Shown here: in pieces, positions 12,869-30,679 of the stretch | Numbering within the stretch: the stretch's first letter is position 1 | Layout of the letters: each line of letters opens with the position of its first letter | The notes under the pieces: generated by a model | Seen by the model: only the letters and a program-made list of their open reading frames with translations | What the model was told of the DNA's origin: nothing | The model's database searches: none | Assembly (NCBI GenBank): GCA_011800155.1 | Contig: CM022376.1 | Location: 1,054,001 to 1,118,000, forward strand | Reading direction: 5' to 3' | DNA: 64,000 bases | Source: Flammulina velutipes | Taxonomy: Eukaryota; Basidiomycota; Agaricomycetes; Agaricales; Physalacriaceae | Translations under genes and position numbers: made by a program

Positions 12869-13446
12869 GGCTGCGTTGATATAAGTGGGTATGGAGTTTC
12901 TCACTTAAGACACATATACTATTACTGACGATCATTCGTACTCAGCTCACGCGGAGATGGACGAGCCATCAGACAGACCAGGATACGGATTCCCAGGTGT
13001 TGCTTGTTCATCATATATCACGTCGGAGCTCTAGCAACTTCTAGACCATGCGCTTTGTGCCGTTGCCGTGGTGGAGGCAGGGAGCACCTTCTACTTAGCC
13101 AGGTTTGTACACACTCCGCTCTGTTCAAATTAAGTACTTATTGTTCAAATTTCTTTAGCAATCAAGTTACATCAGTTCCGCGTGCCGGCATTCTTGAACC
13201 GCTGCCTTTTCAACCCTCCGAACCGAATGGCATCCCACGCGAAGGTCAAGTGAGTTGAGCTCGTAGATCTCGTCAGAAGTCGTTGGATGATAACTTAAGC
13301 CCGGTGTTCACTCTGATGTGATGCTCATCATGTTCCTTGGGAGGCTTCTGAATCTGCTTAGTGCTTCGTTAGTGGGCATGTGTTAGTATATAGAGAGCGG
13401 GACCGCTGAAAGGATCAAACCCTTTCCTTTCCCTTCCTTTCCAACC
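12869..13446. promoter_or_regulatory. Shared divergent promoter region (dioxygenase / halogenase)
   Basis: This stretch separates two outward-facing start codons. On the halogenase side there is a TATA-like tatata at about 13388 and a pyrimidine-rich tract (about 13420-13445) immediately before the ATG, a usual basidiomycete leader. No coding exon is convincing inside it. Confidence 0.5.
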
Positions 13447-15492
<2,046 letters not shown>

Positions 15493-16026
15493 AGTCGAAA
15501 CGTTGTCCATCTAGTTGCAAATGAGTAGTTGATCTTTTTGTTCACAAGTAACCTCCATAAGCGCCACATAGAGTCCCTACATTCCGTCAAAAAACTAGAA
15601 GTTTGGATAGGCTAGAGGCTCAAGCTGAGATCTGAATGAGGTGCATAAGATATGATGTACCGATGATTCAAAGGCCTCAGCGTACTCGTGTCGACATGCA
15701 ATGGCTCGTGTCTTGGATTGAACCTATGCATACGGCGTTACGTGCTCTCAAAACATGAAGGTTTCGGAACCCTGTCACCACGAGTCTGTTGACCCGCTCT
15801 AGGAGCTCGCCCGTCACGGCCGTCGTGCATCGTTTTTTAATAGCAGGTCCCCATTTGTGCTGCGTAGGGTCATAGGAAGTACACTTCAAGTTGATACATA
15901 TGTTTTTCAGTCCGAGCGTTCAACGTTCAAAGTCCAAACGAATTCCTCCACCTGTGAAGTCGCCGTTAAGAGACAAACAGGCTTCGAACTTTAACAAGTT
16001 TAGACTTACAATAGAAACAAAAATAG
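15493..16026. other. Intergenic region between convergent genes
   Basis: Nothing coding is supported. It carries GCGCCACA (15561-15568), about 70 bp after the halogenase stop. Confidence 0.5.
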
Positions 16027-16477
16027 TCATCGCTTCTCGTTCATCTCCACTAGGCCTGGATTCACTTTGATTTCCAGCCCCAACCCCAGCTCAAGTCGAC
16101 CATTGACATACAAGTCTGCCTGCACCTCATTTCGTAGCCTGCACGCGCTAACGAACGCTGCTGATCCTCCGAAAAACAAGATGACTCCGTTGATCATTGG
16201 TAGATGCCCGGGCTTTTGAAAGCGGATGAACGCGGATGCTAGATTGGTAACTGAGGCAACCGTGAGGAGGACGACAAGGCAGTTTCTTCGCTCGTGACGC
16301 GGTGTAGGGGTGAGGGCGACGAAGCTCAGTAATCTGGGGTGAGAGCGTTGGATGGTGTAGATTCGTGGAGGGGATGGACACATACGCGGCATCTATGATA
16401 GAAACTAAGACTTGAATGTGAGTGAGTTGAGAGCTCTCTCTAGGGAGCGCGATACGAGCTTACACCAGCTATCATTG
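16027..16477 (-). CDS. Small three-helix membrane protein, paralogue A
   Basis: First of three paralogues in this part of the window (others at 20282 and 21538). The shared core is 'VSIIDA.LL' then 'PRHER..CLVVLLTVASVTN' and 'INGVILFFGGSAAFVSACR', each aligning with its relatives. The proteins look like three membrane helices with a charged C-terminal tail. The splice from IIDA (intron about 16390-16335) into ALLSF matches the paralogues. The 5' end is unresolved: the upstream exon ends near 16410 at an AAG or CAAG acceptor, and the first exon (in paralogues coding EYWW) is not clear here, so the start given is approximate. The function is unknown. Confidence 0.55.
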
Positions 16478-16559
16478 ACACAGGAGAGTCAGAATGATAC
16501 AACGATACAAACGCGCCACACACCAGATTTCACCATAGTTTTCCATGTGCGAAGGAAGA

Positions 16560-18150
16560 GAGGACGAAGAGGACCTGCCAAACGTGCACATCGGACCTTA
16601 TATGTAATAATCCAAGTTTAGACTCGTCCTGTCTCAAGGGATAAAAATATACCAGCGGAACTGCCTCAAGCAGAGCGGAAATAAATATCCTTGGTGGCGA
16701 TTATTGGCCGCGTGCCATCATGCACAGTATCTGAGCATTACAAATATGCTGCGCCACATTGATGTTTTCATGCTGGAACATGCCGAGCGGAGTGCGAAAT
16801 GGGGGGACAGCTTTTGAACTTGAGCTCGAATGGTCACCTGCTTACTACTTCCCTCAACTCTCTGGGTATTGCGCTCACTGTACCACTGTAAGGTACTTCT
16901 CTTGGTTTCTGAACTTGGTTCGACGGGCAAGGAGGGTCAAGGCTGTACGCCCTTTGACAGTGTGTTAGAGTGACGGATGTTACAGGTGGACTGCGCTGCG
17001 CACGATGCCAATATTCGCATTACTTCGCTCTACGATGAGGTTTTGCACAGATCCTTAGGTCGGGTGTCGGGTGCTGACCCGAGCTACTTGATACGTTCTT
17101 TCCTTCTAACAACTGTCTTTGCCGACTTTGCTTAAACTTGGACACTGTTGCGAGAGTAAGTACAGGTTCTGACAGTCACTCGATTTTCGTCTGGTGCTCT
17201 CTCGGGAACAATTGTCTCTAGCGACCGTTCTGTGTTGTTTGAAGCTGTTTTCTGGTCGAGTATACGACGTCCTGGGGCTCGTCTTAGTCTCCCGAAGGCT
17301 GAATCTATCGCTCTAGGACTCGCTTGATATAGATGTGCGTAACTTTAAGTGAGCTCGTACTCATCTCATTCCATTCCCATTGAGTCGTGGGTCCAGCATC
17401 CTGTTCGAGAGAGTCAAGACTCGAGAATACCGCTAGTGGCCCGTGGTCTGGATCGTTCCTTCTATGTTCGGTGTCTGGAGCATGGCCTTTCTAGACTCTT
17501 GGCTGGTACTGGGCGACCAATCACGAGGTGCCTGTGGCGCACATCATGGCTCTCCGTGGGCTCCAGCCAATTAGGTTCCGGGGAGGGGTTATGCATTGGA
17601 AACGATCTGTTCATCTGAAAGGTGGTATCGCGTTTGTTGTGTGGATGACCACCCTAGATGAGGCCTGGATGATACTGCCTTAACATTGGAGGCGCGTCCA
17701 GGGCGCGTCGTTTTCCGAGTCTGTTCCGCTGATGGATTTTTCCTGCTCGACATCGTTTCTGCGGACGTGCGATCGACGAGATCTCTACGTTAGACGCCGT
17801 TGGGAAAGGACTCGGAGGTGGGTTTAGACCTGCGTGGTAGAAGAATAGGACGAGTATATGACTAGAGTACCGCGTCGATACCGCGTAACCGTGCATGTGC
17901 TACTACTCCTTGACCGCTGATTGGTTGCGAACTCGACATGATCTAGGTCGTCCTCGTCTGGACTCCTAATCAAGAGAGACAAGAGAATGGTTGAGGAGCT
18001 GCTCAAATTTTGGCGGATAACGTCGTCGGTATCCTATGAATCTACGTTGTGTATCTCTAATGCTTTGTACGTCTTTGACGCGGTAAGAATTTAGGACGGA
18101 ATGCAGACGAAATGACAGCGATGACGTAACATCCGATTATCTGCGCGCCA
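16560..18150. other. Gene-poor stretch upstream of GAPDH
   Basis: About 1.6 kb without a supported gene. It contains TGCGCCACA at 16750-16758. A segment at about 17287-17320 (tagtctcccgaaggctga) resembles one at about 59035-59075, which suggests a dispersed repeat remnant. No transposase or reverse-transcriptase motif was recognised. Confidence 0.4.
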
Positions 18151-18151
18151 G

Positions 18152-18160
18152 TATAAAAGG
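18152..18160 (+). promoter_or_regulatory. TATA box and CT-rich leader of the GAPDH gene
   Basis: TATAAAAGG lies 81 bp before the ATG; the interval is rich in C and T, as in strongly expressed fungal gpd promoters. Confidence 0.7.
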
Positions 18161-18240
18161 CGCAGAATTTTGACATCTCTCCTTTCTGCAACCGCCATCT
18201 TCCACACTTCAATCTCTTTACCATCTCCTCATCTACAATC

Positions 18241-19729
<1,489 letters not shown>

Positions 19730-20281
19730 AAGCCCAAATTTGTAATATCACTCACATAGACTAAGGACAGTGCTCGAGAAGAAAAAGAAATACTTTGTTG
19801 TAGTAACTGTATGCTAATAACACTTTCCCTGAACATTGTTGTGCGCCACATTTGGGTTGTCAAACAGTGTAATTATCCGAGTTTCATTCCGATCCGTGCT
19901 CTTTCCGGGAATTCGAATCGGGATTCCTAATGCTATCGCGCACGTTCGAGACATGCACGTGTGTGTGGCGCAGCGGGCCAAACAACTTTAGTCGCTTGTT
20001 TCTCTCCAATATTACAAGTCATCTCGTCGACGTCTGCTCATTCCAAAGGACTCTATTGTCTATGACAGCAAATTCGAGCCCAGGCCTATGCATGATGCTG
20101 CTGTGACGCGAGAAATGGAACGGAACGTGTGCGAGAGCATTCCCACGGATAGGGCCTCCGGAAACTGACATGTACCTTCTCCACGAACGATGTGTCGTCT
20201 GCCGAACCTTTATAGAGCATGTTCGAGTGTACATCCTTCCTTCCGCCCATCACGAACCCTTTACGAACATCTGCAATGTAC

Positions 20282-20856
20282 ATGATATCTGACATAGATA
20301 CTGAATACTGGTGAGTCTTTCCATCCCGTTACGTTGGCGGTTAGCTGACGGTTCTTAGGTGGTGTACGTGAAATGCATCCCATCTTTACCTCCACTCATC
20401 ACATCATCCATTAGTGTTGGTATCTATCATCGATGCAAGGTACGTCTGAATCACCCGCCCTAACTTCGAACTGTTCAACTTATCACAACGCAAGTCTTTT
20501 ATGTACAGTTGCCGCTAGCAACGTTCCACGGCATGAGAGCAGTAGCCGTCTGGTCTTCTTACTCGTCGTTGCCGCCTTTTCGAATCTGGGTTCGGCATAC
20601 GTGCGGTTCAGGAAGGGCGAATGGCTGGCGTTCGTCAACGCTGCCATCCTGTTCGTCGGGGGATCAACAGCATTCATTGGCGCGTGCCGCGTACATCATG
20701 CAATAAAGGAATTAGACCTTATAAAGGCAATGGAGGAGGGTATCGTCGAGGAGGAGAAGATACCAATACCAATTGACGTCAAGAAATCTATAGTGGGGTC
20801 GATCTATTGCTCATTTATTCCGCGATCTGACACCTTTTCAGACGTACTTTGGTTGA
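20282..20856 (+). CDS. Small three-helix membrane protein, paralogue B
   Basis: Start MISDIDTEYWW, then LLVSIIDASLLC, RHESSSRLVFLLVVAAFSN and VNAAILFVGGSTAFIGACR: three predicted helices and an acidic tail. A 5-nt exon (20359-20363) is needed to hold the frame between TAC-TG and the next exon, and it recreates the Trp-Trp seen in paralogue C. The exon beginning at about 20475 seems to use an AAG acceptor. The 3' end is read as a last intron of about 46 nt ending at 20841, then TYFG and a stop at 20856; without that splice the frame runs to about 20927. The function is unknown. It lies in direct orientation to paralogue C about 700 bp further on. Confidence 0.6.
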
Positions 20857-20939
20857 GAATGTTTATGACGTGTATTTTATCTGGATGTATATTATGGTTT
20901 GTAGGGAATGGCTTTTTAGAAGTTTAGTGATGTGGCGCT

Positions 20940-21537
20940 AATTGGAATATGCGGTCCGCATTGCAGCAAGGTGTTCCCCGCTTGCTTCATACGCTGCTAA
21001 ACTTCAGTTTGGCATAGAGACTCGTTCTATTTCTTGTCGGCACAGATCACAACGGAACATCATATCACTACGAGTTCGAGCAAGCCTAGCGTCCGGTTGA
21101 TGAGCGGGAAGTGATCTCAAAATAGCACCCCGGCTCAACGACGGGGAGGCTATACATATGTAGGTGCACTCTGTGGATCCATGCTAAGTGCGTACCAACT
21201 GGTAAGACAACGGGTGACGAGAATATAAGCTGGTACTTGGTTCGATTACTGAGGGCCTTGAAGGCAAGTCTTTAGGCAACATCGCCAGGATACTATACAC
21301 TGGCATGGATACCGAAAATGCGTCACGAACATATCCTGGAGAACTGATCACCGCAAACCGGTCGACACTGTTGGATACGCATAGGATTAAGGCAATACTG
21401 ATACCATAACTACTGCACTCCGGAGACAGTACATAAGGACACGGGTATACTCAAGTTACTAGTTGAGTCCCTCTGAGTGCTTGCTGGTCGAGCTCTTACA
21501 AATAACCTATAACCCTCTACGAACATCCGAGTCGATA
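20940..21537. other. Intergenic region between paralogues B and C
   Basis: No gene is supported here. TGTGGCGC at 20931-20938 lies just upstream of this interval. Confidence 0.4.
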
Positions 21538-22102
21538 ATGGTCTGTGGTTTCAATATCAATACGGAATACTGGTGAGTCTTCCAGTTCTCCTAAAGTTGA
21601 TGGTTGGCTCACATCGTCGTTATTAGGTGGCGTACGTGAAATCTATTTCATCTTTACCTCATCTTACCATCCTTCCTCGAAACAGTCGTAGTCTCCATCA
21701 TAGATGCCAGGTATGAATGCCCTACACCTTTGAGGATGTCCAAATATCAACTAATCTAATTCAGCCTTCTATGCATGATTGCAGCCGGAAATATTCCGAA
21801 ATATGAGAGGAGTAACCGCTTGATCTTTTTGCTCATCGCAGCGGCATTCTCGAATATTGGCTCGTCGTACATGCGATTCAAGAGGGGCAACTGGTTGGCG
21901 CTCGTCAACTCTGGGATTCTGTTCATTGCGGGATCACTGGCATTTGTCGGAGCGTTTAGAGTGCGCCAGGCAATCAAGGAAGCTGAAGTGCAGGATACTG
22001 AGGAAGGTAACGAAGGTGAAGGCGAGGCGTTCATTGTGGAAAAGATACCGGTAAGTTGGCACTGCTCATTTGTTTCACGTTCTGACTTTTTTTTAGGTGT
22101 AG
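21538..22102 (+). CDS. Small three-helix membrane protein, paralogue C
   Basis: Start MVCGFNINTEYWW, then LVVSIIDASLLCMIAAGNIP, RSNRLIFLLIAAAFSNIGSS and VNSGILFIAGSLAFVGAFR, with an acidic tail (EEGNEGEGEA) and the last codons in a tiny final exon (VEKIP then V, stop 22100-22102). The exon layout mirrors paralogue B, including a 5-nt internal exon (21627-21631). About 120 residues. The helix spacing and conserved Arg/Asn near helix ends suggest a real membrane-protein family rather than chance, but I do not recognise it. Confidence 0.65.
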
Positions 22103-22312
22103 AAATAGTTCAATAAAGTTTACTAGCACGTGTATCAGTCATTCAATAGCAATTGTCCTATGTGGCGCAGTTCGGCATATCGGTCCGTGTAGGGTGACTT
22201 GTGATGTGTCATTGCGTTTGTCCCTTTGTTAACTCATTGCTTTCCACCATCATCGCAAGGTAAACATCTTGTGTTCAACGAGGCTATTCACAACTAACAG
22301 GACGTTAGAACG

Positions 22313-23854
22313 ATGTCAGGACACCTTGTCAACAATTCCCTGGAAATTCTGAGAAACATACGGCCTTTCTTCGACGCCGACGCCGTTCTAATTACCTCCA
22401 AGATACAAGAGACACAAACCAAATTAGCCGAATCCGAGACTAGGTCTGAAGCTACGTCGGAAGCTCTGGCAGCTGAAAGTGTTCTACACGTTTATCATGG
22501 CCTATTCTCTCCCATCCGCAAACTACCACGCGACATCCTCCAAGAAATATTTCGGTTCTGCATTGTCAATGATTCAACAAGCTCTAGTTGCAATGCCAGA
22601 GCTCCGCGCTGGGTTTTGTGTCGCGTCTGCTTCTCTTGGAGAGCCATCATGACATCCACTTCATCTTATTGGTCCTCCATCATCCTCATTGCGCCGTTCC
22701 ATCAGCATTCCCCCTCCATGTTGGAATGGCAATTGGAACGGTCTGGGAACCGACCTCTTGATATTGCTCTCTCATGTCCCCGCGAGGACAAGACCTTCGA
22801 TGAACATATCCTCCACATCATTTCTCAACACACGGATCGCTGGAGGCGCCTAGACATCCGGGCGATGAACGTTCCTATGGAGGTCTTGTTTGCAGAGGTC
22901 AGCATGTTTGGACTACCTCTACTAGAGGAAGTGTTGCTCGACATGTTGGTTCTGCCGTTGAAGGCGTCCGAGCCTAATTTCCGAACGTGGATGTACCACG
23001 CACCACGGCTTCGTCGGGTGTCACTATTGTTGTGCCCGGACAGTGGCATCATGCTCCCGGAAGGCCTGACACACTTCTCTGGTTTCCACTGTCTGGCTGC
23101 TAGCGTGGAGGATCTCCTGGCAAGACCTTCCCTAGTTGAACTCAATCTCATGGACCTCGGTCCTCTTTACTCTGAACCACTCCCTAACATGCGCCATGAT
23201 ACCCTCCAGCGACTTCGCGTCCAAGTTAGTGTTCTCGATGTGATGACTTGCCCTGGATTGGAAGAGCTCACCATTGACGACGACGGCTTGACGATGCATC
23301 CTGAGAGTGGTAAACGCATTGATCCGTCCCACGTAGACTGCCTGCTCTCCTTCCTCCAGCGCTCGAACTGCCAGCTTCGGAATCTCCACATCTACGACCT
23401 ACACATCACAGGCAGTTCCAAACTGGCGAGAGATGTGTACCCGTTGGTTGGATCGACTCTTGTCAGTGTTGGGCTGTCCTTGCACCCAACGAGATATCAT
23501 ATGCGGGGCCTCTGCCGGAGCCTCACTCGCCATTCCCACAGCGCAGGGATCCTGCCGCATATGAGGAAGCTCGATGCCATGATCCACGAGTACGAGAATC
23601 ATCCGCTGTCGTCTCGTAATCGGGAGGCATTGGTGGGTATGCTCGAATCTCGTCGTAACCACGTATGGGCTTCAGCGTGGCAGACGGCGTGCTTACAGGA
23701 AGCACGATTAGATAGTGACTCGAAGACTACAGTTCATGAGCTTCGGGACGTTCATTTACGCGAGCAGATTGAAGGCGGCTTGACGCTGTTACCGCCAGTA
23801 CGGGATGAATGGCTTTGGTGGCAGGGGCCTTGGCTAGATCGAGAGGATTGGTAG
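22313..23854 (+). CDS. F-box-like protein with leucine-rich C-terminal region
   Basis: Single-exon gene, 513 residues. An N-terminal coiled-coil-like segment (residues about 25-60, rich in E, K, A, Q) precedes the F-box at about residues 65-115: SPIRKLPRDILQEIFRFC followed by CRVCFSWRAIMTSTSSYWSS. The rest is rich in L and has short repeats like leucine-rich repeats (LRRVSLLL, LEELTID, LRNLHIYDL). Such proteins normally recruit substrates to SCF ubiquitin ligases; Agaricomycetes carry very many. The substrate is unknown. No introns, no breaks. Confidence 0.85.
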   Translation: MSGHLVNNSLEILRNIRPFFDADAVLITSKIQETQTKLAESETRSEATSEALAAESVLHVYHGLFSPIRKLPRDILQEIFRFCIVNDSTSSSCNARAPRWVLCRVCFSWRAIMTSTSSYWSSIILIAPFHQHSPSMLEWQLERSGNRPLDIALSCPREDKTFDEHILHIISQHTDRWRRLDIRAMNVPMEVLFAEVSMFGLPLLEEVLLDMLVLPLKASEPNFRTWMYHAPRLRRVSLLLCPDSGIMLPEGLTHFSGFHCLAASVEDLLARPSLVELNLMDLGPLYSEPLPNMRHDTLQRLRVQVSVLDVMTCPGLEELTIDDDGLTMHPESGKRIDPSHVDCLLSFLQRSNCQLRNLHIYDLHITGSSKLARDVYPLVGSTLVSVGLSLHPTRYHMRGLCRSLTRHSHSAGILPHMRKLDAMIHEYENHPLSSRNREALVGMLESRRNHVWASAWQTACLQEARLDSDSKTTVHELRDVHLREQIEGGLTLLPPVRDEWLWWQGPWLDREDW

Positions 23855-24161
23855 TTGGATTTCCACACCGTGTATAAGATTCCTCATCTACAAGTGGTGT
23901 GTTGTCTCAATGCAATATACAGTTCACTGTGAGAGGGTGGTGACTGAACGTCTCGACGAACTAATTCTTGCATTTTTATAAATAAGCGTTGACAGAGAGT
24001 CTCATGAAGAATGATCAATCAATGGAATCATCAAGTACTGTAGAATGCGATATTCGGATTCGGCCCGGGTCTGCCGATTTAAGCTGCGTGGCGTTAAGTC
24101 ACGATCGGCGTGAGCCCCTGTGTCTTGCGTTTCTCCTCCTACCGTCGCGTCCCTCCTTCAA

Positions 24162-25552
24162 ACATGAAATTTCTAGATCTAATTTACACTCTAATTCTAC
24201 CTCATCCGCCTTTCAAGATACCGCCGTCGCGCAGCGATCCCATCTACAGAATAGGCGATGAACGGCGAGACAGTATCGCGTCGTGGAACTCGATAGCTTC
24301 GTTAACCACTCAGAACGGGATGATGTCTACCTCTGGCTGTCGCCGTTGCACATCGGCGAGTTCTGTCTTCTACGAATCTGTGGCGTATTCTCATTTGCTT
24401 CATAGGTATCCGAATTTGGAGTCAGGTATCGCGTTGACGTCTCGCCTATGTCGAAACGAAGTCGTCGCAGTTCGGTACGTTCTTCTTCTATGTCTCAATT
24501 ACGTCTCGTTGACTCAAGCCACCAGAACGCTTCAGAGGTGAGCGTATGACATATCCTTACACCATCGAGCGTACTCAAAATTTACAGACATCATATGGCA
24601 AGGTCATCCCTCGAAGCTATAGCGTATGTGAATAAAGGCGGGTTCTGTTGTCTGGGGTTCCTCACCTTTCTGCCATCCTTAGACCCCAGTCGATTCGGAC
24701 TCTTGCAACCGGTGGCCCAGGAAATCTACATCTATCACATCTTTCGCGGTACGGTTATCAGCTGCGATTCTTCGTGTCATTGACCTGATGACCTATCAGC
24801 GTGGACTCAAGAGGCGTAGTAGCGAGAGAGCGCTTCGCAGCATCTCTAATTCTCCATCGCCCACGAGTTTAGTGCGTCAACGCAGCATTTGGCGAATTCC
24901 TTGTTCTCACCTCGTCCCATAGTCTCTGCCTCAGATATCAGGGCGCCGGTCCATGGAACAGGATTCTGAGTCCTACAAAACTATGGTAAAATTCTGCGAC
25001 TCCTCACCGTAGCGGCCGTTTCTAATGTTATCCTCCCAGCCCGTTCGTCGGTCACATTCTTTATCCGGAACCTCGTTCGACCTCGACCTCTCTCCCATCA
25101 TCGAAGATATCGGGGCGTTTCCCGACTGGCAAGGATTCGATTTTCCAGAGAGCACGGGCTCCTTGAATCTGGCCGATCTGTCGCGGCCTTCTTCCATCAA
25201 GAGTGTTCAGCGAGGAGAGAAAAGACAATCATTGATACCTTCCGTCGTTCTTACCCTTCCTACGCCTGAACTGGGGAGTAGCAATTGGATGGTCGATGTG
25301 GCGCATGACGACCTTCCCGAATTTTCGCTGCCTGAGGAGAAGACGGATGTGCCGGACTCAGATGTAGGGAGGAAGCCTTGTCATCGGTGTATGCGATCTG
25401 GGAGCCCGTGTGCCTGTGAGGCGAGCTTGGAGATTGACGAACTTGACCTCGACGAGTCTAAGGCGGCAGGGGGAAGGAGCGTAAAGGCGTTGATTATGAG
25501 CATCAGTAAGAAACTGTTGAAAGGTCGGCGTCGGATTTCTGGTATATTTTAA
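24162..25552 (+). CDS. Uncharacterised multi-exon protein; only the last exon is well supported
   Basis: The last exon (25025-25552) reads 175 residues with a serine/proline-rich acidic region, LDLSPIIEDIGAFPDW, a small Cys cluster (KPCHRCMRSGSPCAC) and a basic C-terminus (KKLLKGRRRISGIF). Upstream pieces, MKFLDLIYTLILPHPPFKIP from 24162 and a serine/arginine-rich stretch around 24450-24540 ending at a GTGAGC donor, probably belong to the same gene, but I could not join them in a continuous frame. No family recognised; the Cys cluster might bind zinc. Confidence 0.35.
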
Positions 25553-26732
25553 TGTTTTGGTGGCTCCTGCAGACGCGACGCGATACCTCTCTTGTTACAT
25601 CTATCGTTAGATATCTTATTAGCATCTCTTAATCATATCGCACCTATTAATCGTTATTTTCATCGATACAAATACGGTCCCGTAGATGGCGAAGGAATCG
25701 GAGTCCCGGAGGGCCAGCAGTAATCGCTCTACGGAGCGCTAGCGAAGCACGAGAAAAGCAGAACCGACTAGTATGTGTCCACTGTCGATAGACCATAAAC
25801 AGGGCTGCACCACGGGCTAAATCAAAGCGCTGTTCCTGACTATGCACTGCCAGACTCAGTCGGTGCATGTTAGTACACTGACATGGGCCATGAAGAAATA
25901 TGTCAAAATTCCTAGTACTGAGTGGATTAGACAATTGATATGCGGAACACGTACTGATGCTGCCAGAATCACAGCACGCGTTGTATACACCGCAGAACAT
26001 CCAGTCACTAAAGCAATCCGAGACGTAAGCGAGTCGGTTTTCAAGCTCAGGGGACACCTCGGATACGGAGCTACAGAGTCACATAGACTTAAAGCTGCTA
26101 TATGTCGATTTAGCTTGGAACACAGGGATGCATATGGTCGGAAGATGGTGGGTCAAGTAAGGTGGCGCGGGAATTTCCGGTCCCGGGTTCGGAAATAAGT
26201 GGGCTCGTGATCGTGAGTTCGTCTTGCGCTCATGTCGATCTAGAATTCATTGAGAAACGCATTTTGGGACACACAACATCTCCGTTCAATCATTCATATT
26301 GGCTTTCCATCTTTCATTATCTTGTACTGTGAGTCGCGAGTCGCATTTCTATCCCGAATCCAACGTGTTTTCTTTCTAGCTAGCTCTACAAGACATGTAC
26401 GTTAGCACGACTTTCACACAATTGGCATCTATAAGAAGTACTACCCCCCCGATTCGCAGTGCGCTGCTACTTCATGATTTGACAGAGATTGCCGACGCCT
26501 TTGGCATCGTCTTGACAGGTCGAGCCCAGACGTCCGGCGGTCGATATCTACCACACAACTCTATTCACATTCGGCTCAGCTGTGGGTTCTTGATGCGACA
26601 CCTATCATCCGTACCTAGAATGGGCTTGCATTGCGCCACACGTCCCTCCCCCGCCTCTACGGATCACTGATCTGTTAGTAGTCCCGCTGTCGAGCCAGGA
26701 ACTCAACAGTTTCTAGTACTAGCTCCCTGGCG
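25553..26732. other. Long intergenic stretch upstream of the GMC gene
   Basis: About 1.2 kb with no supported gene. Open frames on both strands have no recognisable composition or motif. TGCGCCACA occurs at 26632-26640. Confidence 0.4.
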
Positions 26733-26739
26733 TATAAAA
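26733..26739 (+). promoter_or_regulatory. TATA box of the GMC oxidoreductase gene
   Basis: TATAAAA lies about 50 bp before the start codon. Confidence 0.55.
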
Positions 26740-26785
26740 CCTCAAATGAAATGGCCAAATCCTCACCATTATTGGGCCTTTTCTA

Positions 26786-29145
<2,360 letters not shown>

Positions 29146-30679
29146 ATATACTCCCTTTTTCTAATTAATAGTTCTTCGTTTGTCTTTATGGTTGAGAGGA
29201 CTGAATGAGGGCTCTGAAAGGTTACTACGGCTTGGATGATGTCCGATCATTCTTCGACAAACTGATGGAGCCAGTAGTGTCCGAACGTCCCACCGGCATT
29301 GACGCCCAGGCGATATTCCACAAACTACCAAATTCCCGGGATTCTGATAGGAGAAAACAGCTGGTACGGGTAGATGAATGGGGTCCATTTGGAAGGCAGA
29401 TGCACTATGAAGAAAATCAGCCCTCCGCAATGACGCGCGCGTTGGTTCGTAGATATCCTGGACTGAGTGGTATCTTGCAGGGTCATTTTTATTCTAACAT
29501 ATTACATATATAAATTATAGAGAGTAGGTGCTTGTTCTCATCGTCTGCTATCTAGGCCATTGCGCCACACAAGAACATTGTTTGGCTCTGATTGTCGTCG
29601 ACTTGACACGCCCTTCAAACTTGCTTCAAACTCTTGACGTCCTTCCATCACTACGCCGACGACAGAGTAGCATATGTATCATGCCACTGGAGACGTTCAC
29701 GTCCGGGCAGGCGCTCGAGATGATATCGAAGGAGCCTGATATGTTCGGATGGACGACTTTCATGTGAGATGGCGATGCGGTCAGGTTCTGCAGTCTAGAT
29801 CGTCTTGGTGAGCTTGCTTCTACTCTCTATGATCCTCACGTTTACTGTTTTCTTCAGACTCGCAGGATTCGCGTGTATGGGCTTTCGGAGGAAGGAATAG
29901 GCGAGTTGCACTGGATTCCATGCTAACATCTTTAAGAATACGCCTTGTATTTAACCTCGCATAACCACTTATCAGACATGCATTCGACTCACATTCCTGC
30001 ACATTGCCATCTACTCTACGAGGCTGGATTCTCAGATGCCGTATAATATCATGGATCACTTCGCGGAACAGGTAGATATAAACCTATGTGCGCACTCATA
30101 CTCTCGACGATGTCTTCTCACTCGGACGCACCACGCTGAAACAAACGAATGCCAATTACTTCTTCTAGCCTCCGCATCCTGGAGCAAGTGACCTGGATAC
30201 TAAATTAGATTATCCTCAACCTTGTCCGCACCAACAGGCTAGTACGGCAACGGCCTGGAACTGAGAAATGCGCATAACTGGACGATCCTAGATGAAGCGG
30301 GCGCTTACCATCGCCATGCCCGAATTCTCGCTGACTACGAAAGTGGGGGTACTAGTAGTAGCCTCTACTATCGGCTTCGGCTTCGGGGCGGGGAAACGCA
30401 CATTGCGATTCAGAGGGGTCAGTTGTCATCTTTGGGACAATAATTGTATGCACTCACATCTGTCTCTACATAGGCTGATTCGGCCTTACTACATACTCCG
30501 CTCAAATGCTTGTGGCAAGCGTCCATATCGTGGCGTAGAACCAATCCTAGGTCAATGGCGTCTCGTGGATCCTTCCCATCAAAGATGTTCACTCATCGAA
30601 TCTCAAAGAAGCAAGAAATCTGCCGGCAACGGCTTGATCTATCATATAAGAAACGGACGAGTTAGCATCGCCGACAAGC
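29146..30679. other. Long intergenic stretch between GMC and NRPS-like genes
   Basis: About 1.5 kb with no supported gene; open frames here lack recognisable motifs. TGCGCCACA occurs at 29561-29569. Confidence 0.4.

Noticed and set aside
17149..17240. LTR-like start (TGTTGCGAGAG) in the gene-poor stretch
   Set aside because: No second matching LTR, primer-binding site or gag/pol sequence within reach.
25647..26198. Overlapping open frames on both strands between the hypothetical gene and the GMC gene
   Set aside because: No conserved motif, no convincing splice sites, and opposite-strand frames of equal quality.
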